A stretch of DNA of 64,000 bases from Apostichopus japonicus (taxonomy: Eukaryota > Echinodermata > Holothuroidea > Aspidochirotida > Stichopodidae). Location: positions 12,136,321-12,200,320 of the forward strand of contig NC_092578.1 in the NCBI RefSeq assembly GCF_037975245.1, given 5' to 3'. The notes beneath the pieces are model-generated. The model saw nothing but the letters and a program-made list of their open reading frames with translations. It was not told where the DNA came from and searched no databases. How positions within the stretch are numbered: the first letter of the stretch is position 1; the number at the start of each line of letters is the position of its first letter. Positions 34,601 through 44,800 of the stretch are shown one piece after another. A program made the translations under genes and the position numbers.

Positions 34601-36409
34601 GTAAGTACTGGACTGATCGTAAGTACTGGTTCGATCGTAAGTACTGGTTTGCTCGTAAGTACTGGTTTGCTCGTAAGTACTGGTTTGATCAAACTGTCTG
34701 TAACGACAGCGGAATGTCCTTTCGTCTCGAAGAATCGAGATTATGAAGTTATGCACCATATATCTATTATCTAAATCCTAAATTCATCATTGTTACACTT
34801 TACATAATCCTTTGTCTTAAAGTCTCAATGTGTGTTTGCTGATGAATTTCGGAAAACAAACTTCCGAAGCAGATTCATTGTTTCTTTATCTAAATGCACT
34901 CTGACCAGGTGGGTTTAATAGAGAAAAGCTGTCGCAATCGAATGACAGAATTTTGTTCATTATACAAATGTAACCTACATGTACTCGTATCGTCCACTTT
35001 TTTGTACCCAATTTCACGGAGGCAACGTCTGAAAACACCTGTTTATTTCTTGCAATGGAAGGAAATGACACAATTTTGCAAGCTACATCGGTAAGACTGA
35101 AAGAAAGATATTATTCAAATGTGGACCTAACACAGGCTAGCGCACAGGCCTAACGGTCGTTAACAAAACAGAGAGATTTGATTGGCCCATGATCTGTTGA
35201 TTGCAAATTTGCAAATTTTGATTCAAGTATGTAGAATCTACCGATTCGTTAAAAATCTGGCGAATTTTATTCAGCTCAAAATGTTTTACGACTGATAACT
35301 CAATAAAAATAATGATTATTAATATTAAAATTGCATAGAACGGTGTTATTTTTACCGAGCCTTTAGGGCAGTAAGCTGGGAAGGTCGAAGTTCAAATTTG
35401 GCAAACACACATTGAGACTATAATCTTTTCCATGACACATTATTTCATCGATAAACATTTGTGAAAAACAGAAACAGCATTGTCGATCTGCATCTAAGGA
35501 TATGTTCACATGCTATCATCAATACGTACATTGTGCTCACATGAAACTAAATTTACCTTCCTATGAGAATCTTTGCAATGATTTGAAGTGGAAAAATGAC
35601 GAAACGACATGAATATTTACAACTGGAGAGTAGAGATAAAGGTAACAAATTAGTTCATATCTGTAAACGATGTACATAATAAATAAGTATCGACCGTTTT
35701 AGCAGTACTATTTACTGGCGCACTGTTTGATATACATGTAGACTCTTGAACTTTGTGACTTTTTGATGTTATTTCTTACAACTTTATTATACGTTGCTTT
35801 TTCTTTTTGTGACTTCACCACTAATGTGTACCAAACAGACACATACAATCATAACTATCAATGTTCCTATGTAGGTACGCCACTGTAAGGCCTAAATTAA
35901 GTTGACTTACATAAATGTAGACATTCTGTGAGGGTGGTTGCATCTATTTAGGTACTTACATGGTATAGACATTCTGTGAGGGTGGTTGCATCTATTAGGT
36001 ACTTACATGAGTGTAGACATTTTGTGAGGGTGGTTGCATCTAGTATTAGGTACTTACATGAGTGTAGACATTATGTGAGGGTGGTTGCATCTATTAGGTA
36101 CTTACATGAGTGTAGACATTATGTGAGGGTGGTTGCATCTATTAGGTACTTACATGAGTGTAGACATTCTGTGAGGGTGGTTGCATCTATTAGGTACTTA
36201 CATGAGTGTAGACATTATGTGAGGGTGGTTGCATCTATTAGGTACTTACATGAGTGTAGACATTCTGTGAGGGTGGTTGCATCTATAAGGTACTTACATG
36301 AGTGTAGACATTCTGTGAGGGTGGTTGCATCTATTAGGTACCCAGTACAGAGTGAACATGTCAACAACGGATTCAGCTCCGTCAATTTCAGTCTCGTTTT
36401 CCGGTGCAT
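22090..36409 (-). CDS. bmi1: Polycomb group RING finger protein (PCGF2/PCGF4, Bmi1/Mel18 type), 8 coding exons
   Basis: A core subunit of Polycomb repressive complex 1, which monoubiquitinates histone H2A together with RING1/RNF2 in the nucleus. Coding exons on the minus strand: 36409-36298, 33638-33542, 31318-31263, 30454-30407, 27612-27401, 26985-26887, 25944-25855, 22626-22090. All introns are GT-AG and the phases agree throughout; the total is 1251 nt, or 416 residues plus stop. The RING has C18, C21, C34, H36, C39, C42, C53 and C56, identical in numbering to human BMI1. Next come VHKTRPL and [11 protein letters not shown], then a linker. RAWUL follows (about 178-250: [29 protein letters not shown]), then KRQK at 254-257, where BMI1 has a nuclear localisation signal. 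The tail (about 260-416) is acidic and Ser/Thr/Asn-rich, longer than in vertebrate BMI1 (326 residues). TWRRNGPLPL favours PCGF2/4 over PCGF1/3/5/6. No frameshift or stop breaks the gene. Expression is inferred, not shown. Confidence 0.95.
24000..25010 (+). pseudogene. Decayed CR1/L2-like LINE in intron 7
   Basis: Antisense to the host gene. An endonuclease fragment reads [15 protein letters not shown] and [21 protein letters not shown] (24190-24320). Then INGHT and, in a shifted frame, [10 protein letters not shown] (24420-24460), the typical GHTLDLVIT motif. After a large deletion the reverse-transcriptase C-terminal region follows as [17 protein letters not shown] (24645-24695), then [12 protein letters not shown] in another frame and DFFK near 24905. 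Several stops and frameshifts make it non-functional. Similarity upstream to about 23590 is possible but unclear. Confidence 0.75.
25338..25876 (-). repeat. 98-bp tandem array made from the exon 7/intron 7 junction
   Basis: Read on the minus strand, each unit contains ATACACATGGAGGAGG, the last codons of exon 7 (YTWRR), followed by a GTATGT donor. The first bases of intron 7 (ATTATGAATATTAATGAG) and a ~50-bp spacer follow. The real junction is at 25855. Further junction copies end at 25764 (degenerate, GTTTG), 25666, 25566, 25468 and 25370, spaced 91, 98, 100, 98 and 98 bp. Confidence 0.9.
25855..25944 (-). CDS. bmi1: PCGF exon 7 (RAWUL domain)
   Basis: Residues 209-238, beginning [16 protein letters not shown] and ending [14 protein letters not shown]. 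The acceptor AATTGTCGTAG is short in pyrimidines but gives the correct phase. Donor is GTATGT at 25854. The 3' end and donor of this exon are duplicated as a tandem array in intron 7. Confidence 0.93.
26887..26985 (-). CDS. bmi1: PCGF exon 6 (start of RAWUL domain)
   Basis: Acceptor TTTATTTTACAG. Residues 176-208: [20 protein letters not shown] then [13 protein letters not shown], aligning with BMI1 [20 protein letters not shown]. Donor GTTGGT (26886) is weaker than consensus but in phase. Confidence 0.93.
27401..27612 (-). CDS. bmi1: PCGF exon 5 (linker)
   Basis: Acceptor TTTCTTTTCTGCAG. Encodes 71 residues with completed first codon, including [20 protein letters not shown] and [20 protein letters not shown], aligning with the BMI1 segment around [20 protein letters not shown]. 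A basic KEKNKKR run sits near residue 160. Donor GTAAGT at 27400, phase 0. Confidence 0.93.
27798..28134. mobile_element. TTAA-flanked inverted-repeat MITE in intron 4
   Basis: The left end TTAAATTGACATATGTCGG and right end ATGTCAATTTAA are inverted copies. Both arms continue inward with matching blocks: TTTCTCGTG against CACGAGAAAC, and GCTCTGATTGGA against TCCAATCAGAGC. TTAA at both outer edges suggests a TTAA-targeting superfamily (piggyBac or Kolobok type), by inference. About 337 bp, non-coding. Confidence 0.65.
28139..28225 (+). mobile_element. Solo terminal repeat of a pogo/Tigger-like element
   Basis: CAGTAAAACCCCCGATTTTC (28139 on), then CCGAACTGG and two copies of TTTCGGATAATCGAA, resembles Tigger/pogo terminal repeats, which begin CAGT and carry TTATCCGAA-type repeats. 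The opposite end was not found, so this is a fragment in intron 4. Confidence 0.45.
28226..30406. other. Remainder of PCGF intron 4
   Basis: Intron sequence with no further exon, array or intact mobile element recognised. Confidence 0.5.
30407..30454 (-). CDS. bmi1: PCGF exon 4
   Basis: Acceptor CTTTCTCTCAACAG; reads [16 protein letters not shown], matching BMI1 NEMKRRRDFYAAHPSA. 48 bases. Donor taken as A then GTACGT at 30406, because exon 5 needs a one-base overhang; a second GTAC lies four bases on but breaks the frame. Confidence 0.92.
31263..31318 (-). CDS. bmi1: PCGF exon 3
   Basis: Acceptor GTTTACTACAG; reads [18 protein letters not shown], matching BMI1 [18 protein letters not shown]. 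Donor GTATGG at 31262. Only 56 bases, too short for simple ORF detection, but both phases fit its neighbours. Confidence 0.95.
31478..31560 (+). mobile_element. Truncated tRNA-derived SINE in intron 2
   Basis: The T-arm-like segment CCCGGGTTCGAATCCCGG (31501-31518) contains a perfect B box GGTTCGAATCC, followed by GTGGAGGCTG and a T-run. The 5' half with the A box is missing and is replaced by a (TA)n tract and CACATATAAATAA, so it cannot be a functional tRNA. Confidence 0.6.
31590..32400 (+). repeat. Dispersed repeat family A copies in intron 2
   Basis: TTTACAAGGTTTCAGACTAT at about 31598 and modules near 31970-32030, 32040-32110 and 32210-32400 carry GGTTTTCACAATTTGACCCC, AATGACCTTTGACCTCCAC and ATGTTTACAAGGTTTTCAAA. 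They match the copies at 960-1200. A minus-strand open frame at 32255-32578 partly overlaps this repeat and is not called as a gene. Confidence 0.6.
33542..33638 (-). CDS. bmi1: PCGF exon 2 (second half of RING)
   Basis: Acceptor TTTTCGGAACAG precedes 33638. Reads [20 protein letters not shown] then [12 protein letters not shown], supplying C39, C42, C53 and C56. Ends with two bases of an Arg codon at donor GTGAGT (33541). 97 bases. Confidence 0.95.
33702..34692 (+). repeat. 18-bp tandem array in intron 1, about 55 copies
   Basis: The consensus on the plus strand is GTAAGTACTGGTTTGATC, with variants (GTTCGT, GCTCGT, GATCAT; CTG for ACT). The period is a multiple of three and the unit lacks stops in several frames, giving open frames of about 310 codons on both strands (hexapeptide repeats such as DQTSTY). 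These are artefacts of the array. On the plus strand most copies contain GTAAGT, the splice-donor core, antisense to the host gene. Confidence 0.95.
34693..35904. other. Remainder of PCGF intron 1
   Basis: No exon or mobile element is clear. A GTACGCCACTG end near 35876-35886, next to the 48-bp array, resembles the right terminus of a CAGTGGCG-type MITE. Confidence 0.4.
35905..36345 (-). repeat. 48-bp tandem array made from exon 1 3' end plus splice donor
   Basis: Each minus-strand unit starts GTAAGTACCTAATAGATGCA and ends GTCTACACTCAT, which is the last ~45 bases of exon 1 followed by its donor. The true exon 1 end is 36298. Equivalent ends lie at 36250, 36202, 36154, 36106, 36058, 36007, 35960 and 35911, eight extra copies, each followed by GTAAGT. 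The period is 48 (one unit 51, one 47, one 49), so the frame reads [20 protein letters not shown] from a G-to-T change (36215-36217) closes it in the second extra copy. Confidence 0.95.
36298..36409 (-). CDS. bmi1: PCGF exon 1 (start codon and first half of RING)
   Basis: ATG at 36409. Encodes [20 protein letters not shown], then [17 protein letters not shown], giving ligands C18, C21, C34 and H36. It ends after one base of codon 38 at donor GTAAGT (36297). The ATG corresponds to the BMI1 initiator (MHRTTRIKITELNPH). The last ~45 bases and the donor are repeated in the adjoining intron. Confidence 0.95.
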
Positions 36410-36437
36410 CGTAGTTGTAACGTCTCTATTCTCTAAG
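36410..36437 (-). promoter_or_regulatory. bmi1: Candidate 5' UTR segment with upstream splice acceptor
   Basis: Directly upstream of the ATG the minus strand reads a pyrimidine-rich tract (CTCTTTTTTTCTTTAAATTT) ending TCTTAG at about 36433, then AGAATAGAGACGTTACAACTACG before the ATG. This fits a 3' splice site and hence a non-coding first exon farther upstream, as in vertebrate BMI1. The promoter itself is not identified. Confidence 0.45.
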
Positions 36438-37099
36438 AAAATTTAAAGAAAAAAAGAGATTTCATTAATTTTATGTTCTGATCCCCTACCCACCCCGTAA
36501 AGAAAAAAAGGGATTTCAATAATTTTATGTTCTGACACCCCCCCCCCATCCCTCCCCTCCTCCTTTATTTGATGTGAGTTGATTTCAAGAAGAAATTAAC
36601 TATAGTTTTGCTTGTGTTTAGAGAAGAGAGAGATTTGAAGAGGAGAAAACTATGTTTTGTAGTTTAAAAATATGTTTTGTTAGTATTATTGTTGCATATT
36701 CGTGTGTCGCAGTAACGATTTTAAAACACAATTGCCCGTCCCATAAAACAATAATAAACTTGAGACTATCTTGCTGCTGTCCCTTTATTCATTTTGGACC
36801 GATTTTGTTATAATCAGCTCTCTCTTCTTTGTTCAACTTCACGTGAGATATACCGTATGGTGTCTTACAGCAAACGTTGTCATATTTTCAGCAGTCTTGT
36901 AAATATGATTCCATATCATCCATTTATTTTTTAGGCTGAAAAGTTGGCTACTGAAATGCTTTGAATATGAATATGTTTAATGCGGAATAAGCATGCGAGT
37001 TTACACATATAAAAGAGTACACGTAACATTGGGCCTCTTATTAAATGACAAATGTGGCAATGCGTTTTATGCAGAATCTAATTTAGACGTTAAGTAAAG

Positions 37100-38830
37100 T
37101 TATAATGATAGTTCTATTGGTAGACCTATTGATAGTACCATTGATACTGTACTAATAATAGTATTAATGGAAGTCTATTGGTAGTTCCATTGATAGTAAT
37201 ATTACCATTGCTAGCACTATTGATAGTTCTATTGATAGTACTATTGGTAGTTGTATTGATAGTTCTATTGGTATTTTCATTGATACTGTACTGATGACAA
37301 TGTACTATTGATAATACTATTGATAGTTCTATTGGTAGTTCTGTTCGTAGTACTATTGATAGTTCTATTGATAGTACTATTGGTAGTAGTATTGATATTT
37401 CTATTGATAGTTCAATTGATAACACTATTAACAGTTCTATTGATAGTGCTATTGGTAGTTCTATTGATAGTACTATTGGTAGAACTATCGATACTGTATT
37501 ATTGATAGTACTACTGACACTGTACTATGGATAGTATACTATTGGTAGTTCTATTGGTAGTACTATTAATAGTACTATTGATAGTACTATTGGTAGTTCT
37601 ATTGATAGAACTATTGCTAGCACTATTGATAGTTCTATTGATAGTACTATTGGTAGTTGTATTGATAGTTCTATTGGTAGTTTCATTGATACTGTACTGA
37701 TGACAATGTACTATTGATAATACTATTGATAGTTCTATTGGTAGTTCTGTTCGTAGTACTATTGATAGTTCTATTGATAGTACTATTGGTAGTAGTATTG
37801 ATATTTCTATTGATAGTTCAATTGATAACACTATTAACAGTTCTATTGATAGTGCTATTGGTAGTTCTATTGATAGTACTATTGGTAGAACTATTGATAC
37901 TGTATTATTGATAGTACTACTGACACTGTACTATGGATAGTATACTATTGGTAGTTCTATTGGTAGTACTATTAATAGTACTATTGGTAGTACTATTGGT
38001 AGTTCTATTGATAGAACTATTGCTAGCATTATTGATAGTTCTATTGATAGCACTATTGGTAGTTGTATTGATAGTTCTATTGGGAGTTTCATTGATAACA
38101 CTATTAACAGTTCTATTGATAGTGCTATTGGTAGTTCTATTGATAGTACTATTGGTAGAACTATTGATACTGTATTATTGATAGTACTACTGACACTGTA
38201 CTATGGATAGTATACTATTGGTAGTTCTATTGGTAGTACTATTAATAGTACTATTGGTAGTAATATTGGTAGTTCTATTGATAGAACTATTGATAGTCCT
38301 ATTGATAGTACTATTGATACTATACTATTGATACTGTACTATTGATAGTACGATTAATAATACTATTGATATTGTACTATCGATAGTACTATTGAAGCTG
38401 TAATATTGATAGTAATATTAATAGTTCTATTGGTAGTTCTATTGATAGTACTATTGGTAGTAGTATTGGTATTTCTATTGATAGTTCAATTGATAGTACT
38501 ATTAATAGTTCTATTGATAGTACTATTGGTAGTTCTATTGATATTACTATTGGTACTGTATTATTGATAGTACTACTGATACTGTACTATGGATAGTACT
38601 ATTGGTAGTTCTATTGATAGTACTATACTATTGGTAGTTCTATTGGTAGTAGTACTATTGGTAGAACTATTGATAGTCCTATTGATAGTATTATTGATAC
38701 TGTACTATTGATAATACTATTGATATTGTACTATTAATAGTACTATTGATGCTGTACTATTGATAGTATATTGGTAGTTCTATTGATAGTACTATTGATA
38801 CTGTACTGTTGATATAATATTGATAGTACT
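37100..38830 (+). repeat. Degenerate 12-bp array, 1.7 kb, with ~406-bp higher-order repeat
   Basis: Almost entirely built of CTATTGATAGTA, CTATTGGTAGTT and close variants. Landmarks repeat at long range: CTACTGACACTGTACTATGG occurs at 37511, 37917 and 38187, and the 37125-37500 block is nearly identical to 37530-37911. Ile/Leu/Val-rich and Asn/Thr/Ser-rich open frames are artefacts. It lies 0.7-2.4 kb upstream of the PCGF start codon, in its promoter region or a 5' UTR intron. Confidence 0.95.
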
Positions 38831-41800
38831 GTCTTTCTAGCACTTCCAGATATGTTATTATTCATGTGCAGGAAATACAAGATAATCAGTAGACAATGCC
38901 ACTTGTTTCCTTCAACTCTACTACTTAATGAATCTTTGTTAAAATGGAAACAAATATTCATTTCAAATTGAGTGTCACAATACCAGTCGTGTTTACGTTC
39001 ACATGGTCATCTCACACATATCAAACCTATGTATATTGAAGTAAAGACATGCCTTTTACCACTGTAGCTTGTACCTTATAGCATCGTACAAAGAACTGTC
39101 CCATTGTGTTTTAGGTTTGCATAGTTTCGTGCATACCGTTGCGTTGACTCAAACAATACATCTTTTCATGCATGACCAACTCTTCTCTGATCAGCATTTC
39201 ATACTTTATATATAAAAAAAAAACAATAATCATAATACATGTACTGCTAAACAAAACTGGCGCTGCTTTGATTTATTTTGGAGTAGATTGGTAAAATTTA
39301 GTTCGTAGACCAAAAATAGCATAACATTTACGTGATCAAAACCAACGAAAAGTAATAAAAGACAAGACGGCAATTGAAGGTCTTCATATTAGTACTGTGA
39401 TTTCATCTATTCGTACCTGTACCTTCCGATTTGGAGTTGGTGTGAAGCTTCATTGATCCATGACCTTTGACATTTTAACTAATACCCGCTAAACATTAAA
39501 AGTCATTTTTTCCAACGTGGCACCTTCTTGAATTTTGGCATTAATCAATTCTGCTAACTTTGAGCGTATGATGTATATGGTTTTGAGGGTTTCGACCATT
39601 TGGCATTATGGTATACGCGTTATGGCCAAAATGCTTTTTTTCGATTGTTTTACCTTTTATCTCTATTCTTTGACCCCATAAATTCATAAGACGTGGTAAG
39701 GAGCCACCACGGGCCATTCCTAGGCACATATACCAAGTTTGAAGTCAGTCGGCCTTGATACTGTGTGGGAGGAGTTCGCGACAGTTTTTTTCACACAAGT
39801 TTGGCCCTAGTTTCGTCTGTCACTCCTTTACTACGTGACACGTGGCGCTTTACATTAATGGACTGTTAACTTTCAAGTCTGATATCATACATAGATTTGA
39901 GGGTTTCAGTCATTTCATATGCGCGTAATGGGCAAAATTGCTTTTGCTTTTGTTATTTGAGCATGACCTTTGGTCCTATGACGTCATTTGTCACGAATGC
40001 ACTGCACGCAATGCCCGTGCGCATAACCAATGAAGTTTGAAGTCAATCGTGACACACTTCTCAAGCGCTCATATACACCCCCCCCCCCCCCCACACACAC
40101 ACACACACACACGTATACATGACCACAAATGGAAACTTTACGTCTCCTGACCTCAAAATTGAACGAATACCACCTTTCCTGTGTAACAATGATAGATCTC
40201 ATAGCACCCCTTCATGTTCGACACTATATAGGCCTACATTTCTTGGCAATCGTTGCTATGATAACCGGTGGAGCATTGTACAACTATGAGATAACTAAGT
40301 GATATTCACCCAGGATTTATTATTTATTCGTGAGATTAAAATTATGCAGGTTGGTCATTTATCCTCTATATGGTAGTCTCATCTTAACAAGGGCGCTGTT
40401 GAAAAGTATAAAGTATGGCATGACCAGACCAATACTGCTTGCTTAGTTGCTTGTGCCATAAGTCGTTCATTAATAGGTAATTTGCGCAACGTAAATTAGG
40501 CTAACGAAGATGAGAAACTTCCTTGAAAAAAAACTGACGATGAAAGCGTCCTTTGCATGTAGAGACAACTGTCAAATAGTCAAAATGTAATATGATTAAT
40601 GGTTAGCAAAAGTAATAAATACTACTGGCTTGTACACATTTACACTGCTTGTTCCTGGCAAAGGAATTTTTTTCACTGCTCTTTACAGTGCTGTTTTCTG
40701 TTAATTTTCGACGGACAATAAATTCATGCATGGGAGCGGTTTGAATGGTGTTCAGTTCTCAGAAGATACCGGAAACTCGAAAAATGAGGTAAAAAATAGA
40801 TAAATAAAGAGCTGATATTCTCTTTCCTGATAAAATTTTCATTTAGATTCATTATAAATATCGTAAGTCGAAAGATAAAATGCAGGGTATTGTTTTGCTT
40901 ACAGTTATTATGGAAATCACGTTATCTTTGCTGGTTCCCATCTAATGTGTTACCGGAACTGAAGGATGTTCGTATATTGTACAATGCCGTATCGACAACA
41001 GTCGGAAGGACGCATTTTAATCACAATAACGGCATCCTGTATAACTTATCCTGTAGACCTTTGTACTCTGTGAATCTGTAGTTCGGAGCTCTATTATCAA
41101 GTCGATTAGCTGTATTGAATAACAATCTTCACGCTGTTTACTTTAACGCTTTCAAATATGCCCGAACTATTTCCTGATTCTATATATTTTTATTAGACTC
41201 CATTTGCCACTGTCCCTGCATGGCATCAACAAGAAACGTCAATCTATAGTTCATTTCTTTTAGAGGTGGTTCGTGTGTATGGGGGGGTGGGGGGGGGTAA
41301 CAGGTAAAGATGATAGATACTGGTGCCATCATGCATGACCGGGTGCATTTTGCATAGGCCTATACTGGAATCCTCAACGCTTCGGACTTTATAAAAGCTC
41401 TTTATCGAAAAACGCCGCATGAAGTGTCCGTCGGTCAGTGCAGCGGAAAAGTGCATGGCGATATTTTAATTATTACCGTTTCCTAATTGGTTCTGGTTTT
41501 ATTGGACAATAGATTACCATCACTCTTAAGATCGAATCCAGGTATTGTTGCATTAAGGTATATTGGTTAATTATTAATATATTGGCAAGTGGCGATGCCC
41601 TGGAAGATATATTTACCCCTCCCACCTCGTAAGTTAAAATAGAAGTAATAGGGACGTATCTAGGATTTTCTAAAGAAGGGGATATGCCATTGGCCCTGCA
41701 GTGTTGGGTTGTTGAAGCCGACTGCCATGTCGGGGCATCTCGGGGTCCTCCCCAAGGCAAAACATAACATAAAGTGATGCATCGTGAAGCATATTTAGAC

Positions 41801-44800
41801 TACGTATATAATTAGGGCTATACGCAAGGTTGTTCTTATTTCCACTTCTTTAAGTTTTGTCATGAGGTTGAAAAAATGGAAGGGATAGGCGTCTGCATAG
41901 GCCTATATATATAAACAACTCAGTGCAACCTAAACATTTGTTTAAGAAAGTTATAAAATATTGTACCATTTTGCTTCCATTAGACCACTGTGTTATTATC
42001 TACATGTATTACAGCACCACATGTCTGGCACCTAGTGCGCTTATTTATTTTTAATATTTTTAAAGTATCAATCATGCTAAATTCTTTTTGATTTTGTCCG
42101 TCAGGCGTCTTGGAAACAGTCCCCAAAGGAATAAAGTACAAGATTATTACACAAGTTTCTCGATTCACACGAAGAAGAAAGTGACAGAGAAAAGCTTTAA
42201 TGTCCTGTCGCGCTATCACGCAAGAAAATGCATCACTTTTATTTCACGAAGAAGTCTTGAAATGTCCACAGATTATTAGTTTAGATAGTTGGAACTCTCT
42301 CTCAATACAGGGCCACATTCATTTGCAAGAACCCAAAGGCAGGAAAGCAATGTGAACAAACACTCGAACAACAAACATTGCTTAGAAGTGTTCAAACATA
42401 AAACTGTAGTCGGTGAGATATATAGCTATTCCAACTAATCACTCAGTGATATATTTTATCTCTTTCATCTCTTATTTGTTCTTTAAAGAATTTCACCTTC
42501 TTTGCTTTTCACTGCTTGTTTTTTTTTAAGGCATTTGTTGTTGTTGTTGTTGTTGTTTTTTGTTACCGAATTCTCCACTATAAGCTACCTGTTATAACCG
42601 AAGTGCTCATCCTGTTCTTTTGAAAACCACCATTTCATGAAGAACAAACAAATTAAAACAAGCTTCGTATTCACCTGTAGCCAGGGCAATCACAACGATT
42701 TAGAAAAGATATGCAATTGACACCAACATTACCTGGGCTCTAGGGAAATAAACCTTCCTTGGGGCGGTTAAGATCAAGAAAGTTTGTGATTAGGCGCCAC
42801 AGATAAAGCAAATCTTTGAAGGTTCCGAAATAGGTTACATGAGGGCTCTAGTGACCCTGCCGAGCGAAACCATACGCAGCAATCTTGTTGAGATATTGGC
42901 AATCAATAATGAAAACATGCTTCATGTGACATTTTCTAAGTTATAAGAATACTTGCGATCTACGAAGCCAAACTTCCAAACCACTAATTTACATCCAAGT
43001 AACGGTACGGATGGCTAGCAATCCAGAGACCGACACTAGTACGTATTCAGCTCGGTTATGCAATGTACACAATTGCAGCAAAACGTATAACTCGCGTATT
43101 GTTGTAGAACTTATGAAATAAAAGTTCATTCTTTTCATTTAGTCAGACAAAATTTTCCTCATTTAGTGATAAGAAATATTTGCCATTTGCATTGATAACC
43201 AATGAACGCATTATTGATTGCCACCAGAGGGCAGGCATCGAAACCTATGAAAGTTGGCGTTGCTGTGTTTGTATATGTATGCATATATGGTACAACTTGA
43301 ACTCGTTTAATTAAACTTTCTGCACTTCAAATTATGTTACTGGGAGTCAATCCATGTCTTTATTGGCCGGACCTTTTCCCATTTGTTAGAGTGTTATGTT
43401 AACTGATGTGGCGTCACGTGTTAATTGGTGGCAACACTCGCAATATCAAGCGTCTAGCTCCGCTATTTTTGTCCCTCGGCTTAAATTTATAGACCAAACA
43501 AAGTTTACTTCACTGTTTCAGCACCTACAAGAATTATCAAATTAAGAAGGGACCGATTGGTTAAGGGGATCAATCCCTCGTTTACTTTCTTTCAGCTGTT
43601 TCAAAAAAGAAAAATGTCCTCATCAATCCATAGATGCAACAAGCAACCAACTCTCAACAACCAACGAGAGAATTTACTGGTATAATAAACTTAGATGGGT
43701 AACAAAGTGTTCCCCCGATTAGATTTCGTTATCAGTTAGACAGTCATAGAAGGCGGAAATGGTCAAGCTGCACAATTAACTCAACGATGATTAGTGTAAG
43801 GTCAAATCTTCTTTTTAATGACCGGTGAAGGCATATGGCTACTGTGATGAAATTCATAACTGATGATGACGACGACGACGGTGACGACGACGACGACGAC
43901 GGCGATGACGATGACGATGATGACGATGACTATCAACTGAGCTATACTTATACAAATTCAAAATTCCACAAGATACAAAATACACACACACACACTAAAG
44001 ATATTTAATGCTGTGACGATCTTTGTGACGATACATCTCTGTGACGATACATTGGTAATGCTAAGCTTATTCTTAACGCTTTTTTTATAGTATGATAATG
44101 CCATGTAAATTCTTAACGTGTTGCATAGTCACATAGACTACGGATATATAACATAGATACTCTACCCAACTGCGCTAAAATGTTGTCGAAAAATTACAAG
44201 GCAAAGCTCTGTATTTCTAAAAACGTTCTAGATCCCAAATATTCATTCTTTCGAGGTTTTACATGGTTAGGAAAAGCTTTAACTTAGCAATGAACTCTTT
44301 ACTGTTAAAGCAACAACTACTGAGCTACATTTGTTCGTACAAACCATTTGCCCTGGTCTCCGAGTACCATATTCAACGAATTGCCCTCGCCGATCTGTGC
44401 ACTGCCCAAACAATTTAAGGGGTAATTGGTGAGGCTGACCTTTCGCGCAATAAAACATAAAAAGTTGGCCTAGATTGTCTCTCACCTTAGGTGTGGAGAT
44501 CGCAATGAAGGAGTTCATAAACATTCTATAAGCGGTTATGTACTAAGTTTCATGAAAGCAGACAGAAGCCTAAAAAACCGACAATTCTGCAAACAAGTTC
44601 TTCATCCGAAACTAATGCAACTAAAGCCATGAAAAATTTTGAAGAATTTTGTCCCATAAAATATTTCCTGTCTTGTCACATGAGGTGCGATCAAACTGCG
44701 AGCTTACAAGTTCAGTGTGACCAAGGTTGGAATCGCATAGAATATATAATTGCGACCAAAGAGTACCATAAGTATTTGCGGCATCCAGAGCGTGGAAGTT

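Noticed and set aside
35040-35095. Minus-strand CTTGCAAAATTGTGTC as the missing RING segment between exons 1 and 2
   Set aside because: It lacks the C39/C42 pair in frame. Exon 2 read from 33638 supplies FCRSC and fits all phases.
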